A program made the translations under genes and the position numbers. Below are positions 5,159 through 8,095 of a DNA stretch of 8,095 nucleotides, one piece after another. Under the pieces are notes generated by a model. It saw nothing but the letters and a program-made list of their open reading frames with translations, was not told the DNA's origin and did not search any database. The DNA comes from an uncultured Verrucomicrobiota bacterium (GTDB lineage Bacteria; Verrucomicrobiota; Kiritimatiellia; RFP12; UBA1067). The stretch spans positions 1 to 8,095 of the forward strand of contig CAMEZU010000071.1 in the NCBI GenBank assembly GCA_945947925.1, read 5' to 3'. The stretch's first letter is position 1. Each line of letters starts with the position of its first letter.

Positions 5159-6814
5159 ATGCCGACCGAATTCGAGAACATCACCGAGATCCTGGACCGC
5201 AATGCGCGCGCGTGGCCGAACGACACGGCGCTCGTCGAAATCAATCCGCAGGAGCTCGAGTCGCGCAAGACGACCTGGCGCGAATACGCCCTCATCGAGA
5301 GCTCGCCCGTCGAGAAGTTCCGCAGCGAGATCACCTGGGCGCAGTTCGAGGAGAAGGCCAACCGCTTCGCGAACTTCCTCCTGAGCCGCGGCTACACGAA
5401 GGGTGACAAGGTCGCGATCCTGCTGATGAACTGCCTGGAGTGGCTGCCGATCTACTTCGGCGCGCTCAAGGCCGGCTGCCTCGCGGTGCCGCTCAACTTC
5501 CGCTACACGGCGGACGAGATCAAGTACTGCCTCGAGCTCTCCGACTCGGACGTCCTCGTCTTCGGTCCCGAGTTCAGGGGCCGCATAGAACAGATCGCGG
5601 ACCGCCTGCCGCGCGTGAAGACGCGTCTCTACGTCGGCGACGACTGTCCGTCCTTCTCCGAGAGCTACTTCAAGCTCGTGAAGTACGCCTCCTCGAGCGC
5701 GCCCGCGTTCCATCACAAGCCCGAGGACGATGCGGCGATCTACTTCTCGTCCGGCACGACCGGCTTTCCGAAGGCGATCGTCCTCCAGCACAAGGCGCTC
5801 CTGCACAGCTGCCGCGTCGAGCAGGCGCACCACGGCCAGACGAAGGACGACACCTTCCTCTGCATCCCGCCGCTTTACCACACGGGCGCGAAGATGCACT
5901 GGTTCGGCAGCTTCCTCGTCGGCGGCAAGGCCGTCCTCCTCAAGGGCGTGAAGCCCGAGTGGATCATCCGTTGCGTGAGCGAGGAGAAGTGCACGATCGT
6001 CTGGCTGCTCGTCCCCTGGGCGCAGGACATCCTCGACGCGATCGACCGCGGCGAGGTGAAGCTCGACGAGTACCGCCTCGCGCAATGGCGCCTCATGCAC
6101 ATCGGCGCGCAGCCGGTGCCGCCGGCGCTGATCAGGCGCTGGAAGGAAGTCTTCCCGCACCACGACTACGACACGAACTACGGTCTCTCCGAGTCGACCG
6201 GTCCCGGTGCGGTGCACCTCGGCGTCGAGCACATCGGCCACGTGGGCGCAATCGGCGTCCCCGGCTTCGGCTGGGAGGCGAAGATCGTCGACCCCGACTT
6301 CAACGAGGTCGCGCCGGGCGAAGTCGGCGAGCTCGCGATCCGGGGTCCGGGCGTAATGAAGGAGTACTACCACAACAAGGCGGCGACGGACGAGATCCTG
6401 AAGCCGGACGGCTGGCTCCTCACGGGCGACATGGCCGAGCTCCGCGACGGGTTCATCTACCTCGTGGACCGCGCCAAGGACGTCATCATCTCCGGCGGCG
6501 AGAACCTGTATCCCGTGCAGATCGAGGACTTCCTCCGCGCGAACCCGGCGATCAAGGACGTCGCGGTGATCGGTCTCCCCGATCCGCGCCTCGGCGAGAT
6601 CGCTGCGGCGATCATCTCGGTTAAGGAGGGGATGACGCTGACGGAGGACCAGGTCAACGACTTCTGCCTCGACCTTCCGCGCTACAAGCGTCCGCGCAAG
6701 CTCATCTTCGCCGAGGTCCCGCGCAATCCGACGGGCAAGATCGAGAAGCCGAAGCTCCGCAAGATGTACGGTGCGGCGGACCTCATCGCGGCGCAGAACG
6801 GTATCACGGCCTGA
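5159..6814 (+). CDS. AMP-forming acyl-CoA ligase (class I adenylate-forming enzyme)
   Basis: The enzyme activates a carboxylic acid with ATP to an acyl-adenylate and transfers it to CoA in the cytoplasm. The 551-residue length is normal for fatty-acyl-CoA ligases. All core motifs are seen: the phosphate loop SSGTTGFPK at 197-205, YGLSEST at 341-347, TGD at 422-424, the hinge VDRAKD at 436-441 followed by SGGENLYPVQIE, and NPTGK at 523-527, whose Lys527 is the expected catalytic lysine. It is therefore likely active. The acid is not determined by motifs alone; medium- or long-chain fatty acids or an aryl acid are possible. An extra stretch (about 31-56) separates 'DTALVEI' from 'ITWAQFEEKANRFANFL' and is longer than in typical FadD. 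The ATG at 5159 gives MPTEFENITEIL, a natural N-terminus; an in-frame upstream start at 5117 lies inside the preceding gene. Gaps are 4 bases on both sides. Confidence 0.95.
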   Translation: MPTEFENITEILDRNARAWPNDTALVEINPQELESRKTTWREYALIESSPVEKFRSEITWAQFEEKANRFANFLLSRGYTKGDKVAILLMNCLEWLPIYFGALKAGCLAVPLNFRYTADEIKYCLELSDSDVLVFGPEFRGRIEQIADRLPRVKTRLYVGDDCPSFSESYFKLVKYASSSAPAFHHKPEDDAAIYFSSGTTGFPKAIVLQHKALLHSCRVEQAHHGQTKDDTFLCIPPLYHTGAKMHWFGSFLVGGKAVLLKGVKPEWIIRCVSEEKCTIVWLLVPWAQDILDAIDRGEVKLDEYRLAQWRLMHIGAQPVPPALIRRWKEVFPHHDYDTNYGLSESTGPGAVHLGVEHIGHVGAIGVPGFGWEAKIVDPDFNEVAPGEVGELAIRGPGVMKEYYHNKAATDEILKPDGWLLTGDMAELRDGFIYLVDRAKDVIISGGENLYPVQIEDFLRANPAIKDVAVIGLPDPRLGEIAAAIISVKEGMTLTEDQVNDFCLDLPRYKRPRKLIFAEVPRNPTGKIEKPKLRKMYGAADLIAAQNGITA

Positions 6815-6818
6815 GGCG

Positions 6819-8095
6819 ATGCGCGAGCAGCTCAAGAGCCGGCTCGGCTTCCTGATGCTGGCGGCGGGCTCCGCCGTCGGCCTCGGGAACGTCTGGCGCT
6901 TCCCCTACATCGTCGGCAAGAACGGCGGCGCCGCGTTCGTCATCATCTACCTCGCGTTCCTCGCGCTCCTCGGGTTCCCGCTTCTTGCGGTCGAGCTCGG
7001 CATCGGACGCGGCGCGCAGCGGTCCCTCGCCGCGGCGCTCCCGGCCCTCGCGCCGGCGCGGACGCGCGGCTTCTGGTCCCGCTGGGGCGCGATCCTCGCG
7101 AGCGGCTGCTTCGTCCTCATGATCTACTACACGGACGTCGCGGGCTGGCTTCTCAAGTACACGGGCGACTTCGCGCTCGGGCGGTCGGCGGACGATCCCG
7201 GCGCGGCCTTCGTGGGCCTTCTCGCGAATCCCGCCGTCTGCGGTTCGTTCATGGGGCTTGCGGTCCTGGCGGCGACGCTCGTCTGCCTCCTCGGCGTCGT
7301 GAAGGGCGTCGAGCGCGTCACGAAGGTGATGATGCTGACGCTGCTCGCGCTTCTCGGGATCCTCGCCGTGCGCTCGCTCACACTGCCGGGCGCGGCCGAG
7401 GGGCTCCGCTTCTACCTGAAGCCGGACTGGTCGCAGTTCCTTGCGCATCCGGGCGAGGTCATCTTCGACGCGATGGGCCAGGCGTTCTTCACGCTCTCGC
7501 TCGGCATCGGCTCGATGACGATCTGCGGGAGCTACGTGAACGAGGACCGCTCGCTCGTCTCCGAGGCGGCGTGGATCATCGCGATCGACACGGTGGTCGC
7601 GCTCCTCGCGGGCTTCATCATCTTCCCGGCGTGCGCGACCTACGGCGTCGCCTACACGTCCGGCCCGGGGCTCATCTTCGTCGCGCTGCCGCAGGTCTTC
7701 GCGCAGATGGCGGGCGGACGCTTCTGGGGCTTCCTCTTCTTCCTCTTCCTCGCGTGCGCGGCGCTGACGACGGTGATTGCGGTCTTCGAGTGCCTCATCG
7801 CGGGACTCATGGACTCGCTCGGGATGAAGCGCCTGAAGGCGACGCTCCTCACGGGCTGCGGCGTCGCGCTCCTCTCGCTCCCGTGCGTCCTCTGGGACGG
7901 CGTCCTCAAGTGGGAGGATTTCGCGGTGAGCCAGCTGTGGCTTCCGCTCGGCGCGCTCACCCAGGGCTTCTTCGTGGTGAACGGACGCTGGGGCTGGGGG
8001 TGGGAGAACTACCGCGCCTCGGTCTCCGCGGGCACGGGCTGGAACCTCCCCGCCTGGATCAAGTACCACTATGCGGTCCTGATTCCGATCCTGAT
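6819..8095 (+). CDS. Neurotransmitter:sodium symporter (NSS/LeuT family) transporter, 3' end outside window
   Basis: An inner-membrane sodium-coupled transporter, most likely for an amino acid or related small amine. The frame is open from ATG 6819 to the right edge, giving 425 residues and missing the end. The start MREQLKSRLGFLMLAAGSAVGLGN aligns with the LeuT start. Family features seen are NVWRFPY at 24-30 and NGG at 35-37 in TM1, the YY pair at 103-104 (LeuT TM3 region), QAFFTLSLGIGSM at 221-233 (unwound TM6), and AALTTVIA at 314-321 in TM8. That last stretch matches the LeuT Na2-site AGLTSSIA, with Thr318 for LeuT Ser355. Asn21 of LeuT corresponds to Ser18 here. Around ten or more hydrophobic segments are visible. 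It begins 4 bases after the ligase gene, with only a weak TGAGG upstream, so translation is probably coupled. The substrate cannot be read from the sequence. Confidence 0.94.
   Translation, partial: MREQLKSRLGFLMLAAGSAVGLGNVWRFPYIVGKNGGAAFVIIYLAFLALLGFPLLAVELGIGRGAQRSLAAALPALAPARTRGFWSRWGAILASGCFVLMIYYTDVAGWLLKYTGDFALGRSADDPGAAFVGLLANPAVCGSFMGLAVLAATLVCLLGVVKGVERVTKVMMLTLLALLGILAVRSLTLPGAAEGLRFYLKPDWSQFLAHPGEVIFDAMGQAFFTLSLGIGSMTICGSYVNEDRSLVSEAAWIIAIDTVVALLAGFIIFPACATYGVAYTSGPGLIFVALPQVFAQMAGGRFWGFLFFLFLACAALTTVIAVFECLIAGLMDSLGMKRLKATLLTGCGVALLSLPCVLWDGVLKWEDFAVSQLWLPLGALTQGFFVVNGRWGWGWENYRASVSAGTGWNLPAWIKYHYAVLIPIL

Noticed and set aside
5102..6835. 577-codon open frame on the - strand opposite the acyl-CoA ligase gene
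   Set aside because: Its product is Arg/Leu/Asp/Val-rich without any recognisable motif, and the + strand carries a complete enzyme with all motifs. Long antisense frames are expected in GC-rich DNA.
6804..8069. 421-codon open frame on the - strand opposite the transporter gene
   Set aside because: The product is an extreme Arg/Glu/Ala mix, typical of an antisense frame to hydrophobic GC-rich codons. The + strand reads as a clear NSS transporter.

Overview
The window is dense bacterial DNA: eight protein genes, no stretch over about 50 bases without one, and no RNA gene, CRISPR array or mobile element that I can see. Coding DNA is strongly GC-rich, with third positions mostly G or C. The one clear AT-rich island is a 46-base divergent promoter region. 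The organism cannot be named from this. GC content, several exported proteins and the tandem TlpA-like pair would suit a PVC-type bacterium (Verrucomicrobiota or Kiritimatiellota-like), but that is a weak inference.

Left block (1-2897, + strand). The 3' end of an SGNH/GDSL esterase gene with a C-terminal beta-rich domain overlaps by ATGA with rsgA, a circularly permuted ribosome-maturation GTPase. This RsgA stops soon after its G3 motif and lacks the usual C-terminal zinc domain. One base later begins a membrane-anchored calcineurin-like metallophosphoesterase, whose strong Shine-Dalgarno sequence lies inside the last rsgA codons. The three genes look like one transcription unit.

Middle (2909-3410). 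A small exported protein, possibly lysozyme-like, is encoded on the - strand and converges on the phosphoesterase gene. Between it and the next + strand gene are two back-to-back extended -10 promoters. Each sits so close to its start codon that the transcripts should be almost leaderless, and their -35 zones overlap the opposing -10 boxes.

Right block (3411-8095, + strand). Four genes spaced 13, 4 and 4 bases apart form a probable operon. They are an exported thioredoxin-fold protein that has lost its CxxC and cis-proline, a paralogue that keeps CPPC and cis-proline, an AMP-forming acyl-CoA ligase, and a sodium-coupled NSS-family transporter cut by the window end. The first two probably act outside the cytoplasmic membrane, the ligase in the cytoplasm and the transporter in the inner membrane. 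No single pathway joining the four is evident.

The points most worth following are the active and inactive TlpA-like pair, the zinc-domain-less RsgA, and the mutually exclusive near-leaderless divergent promoters.
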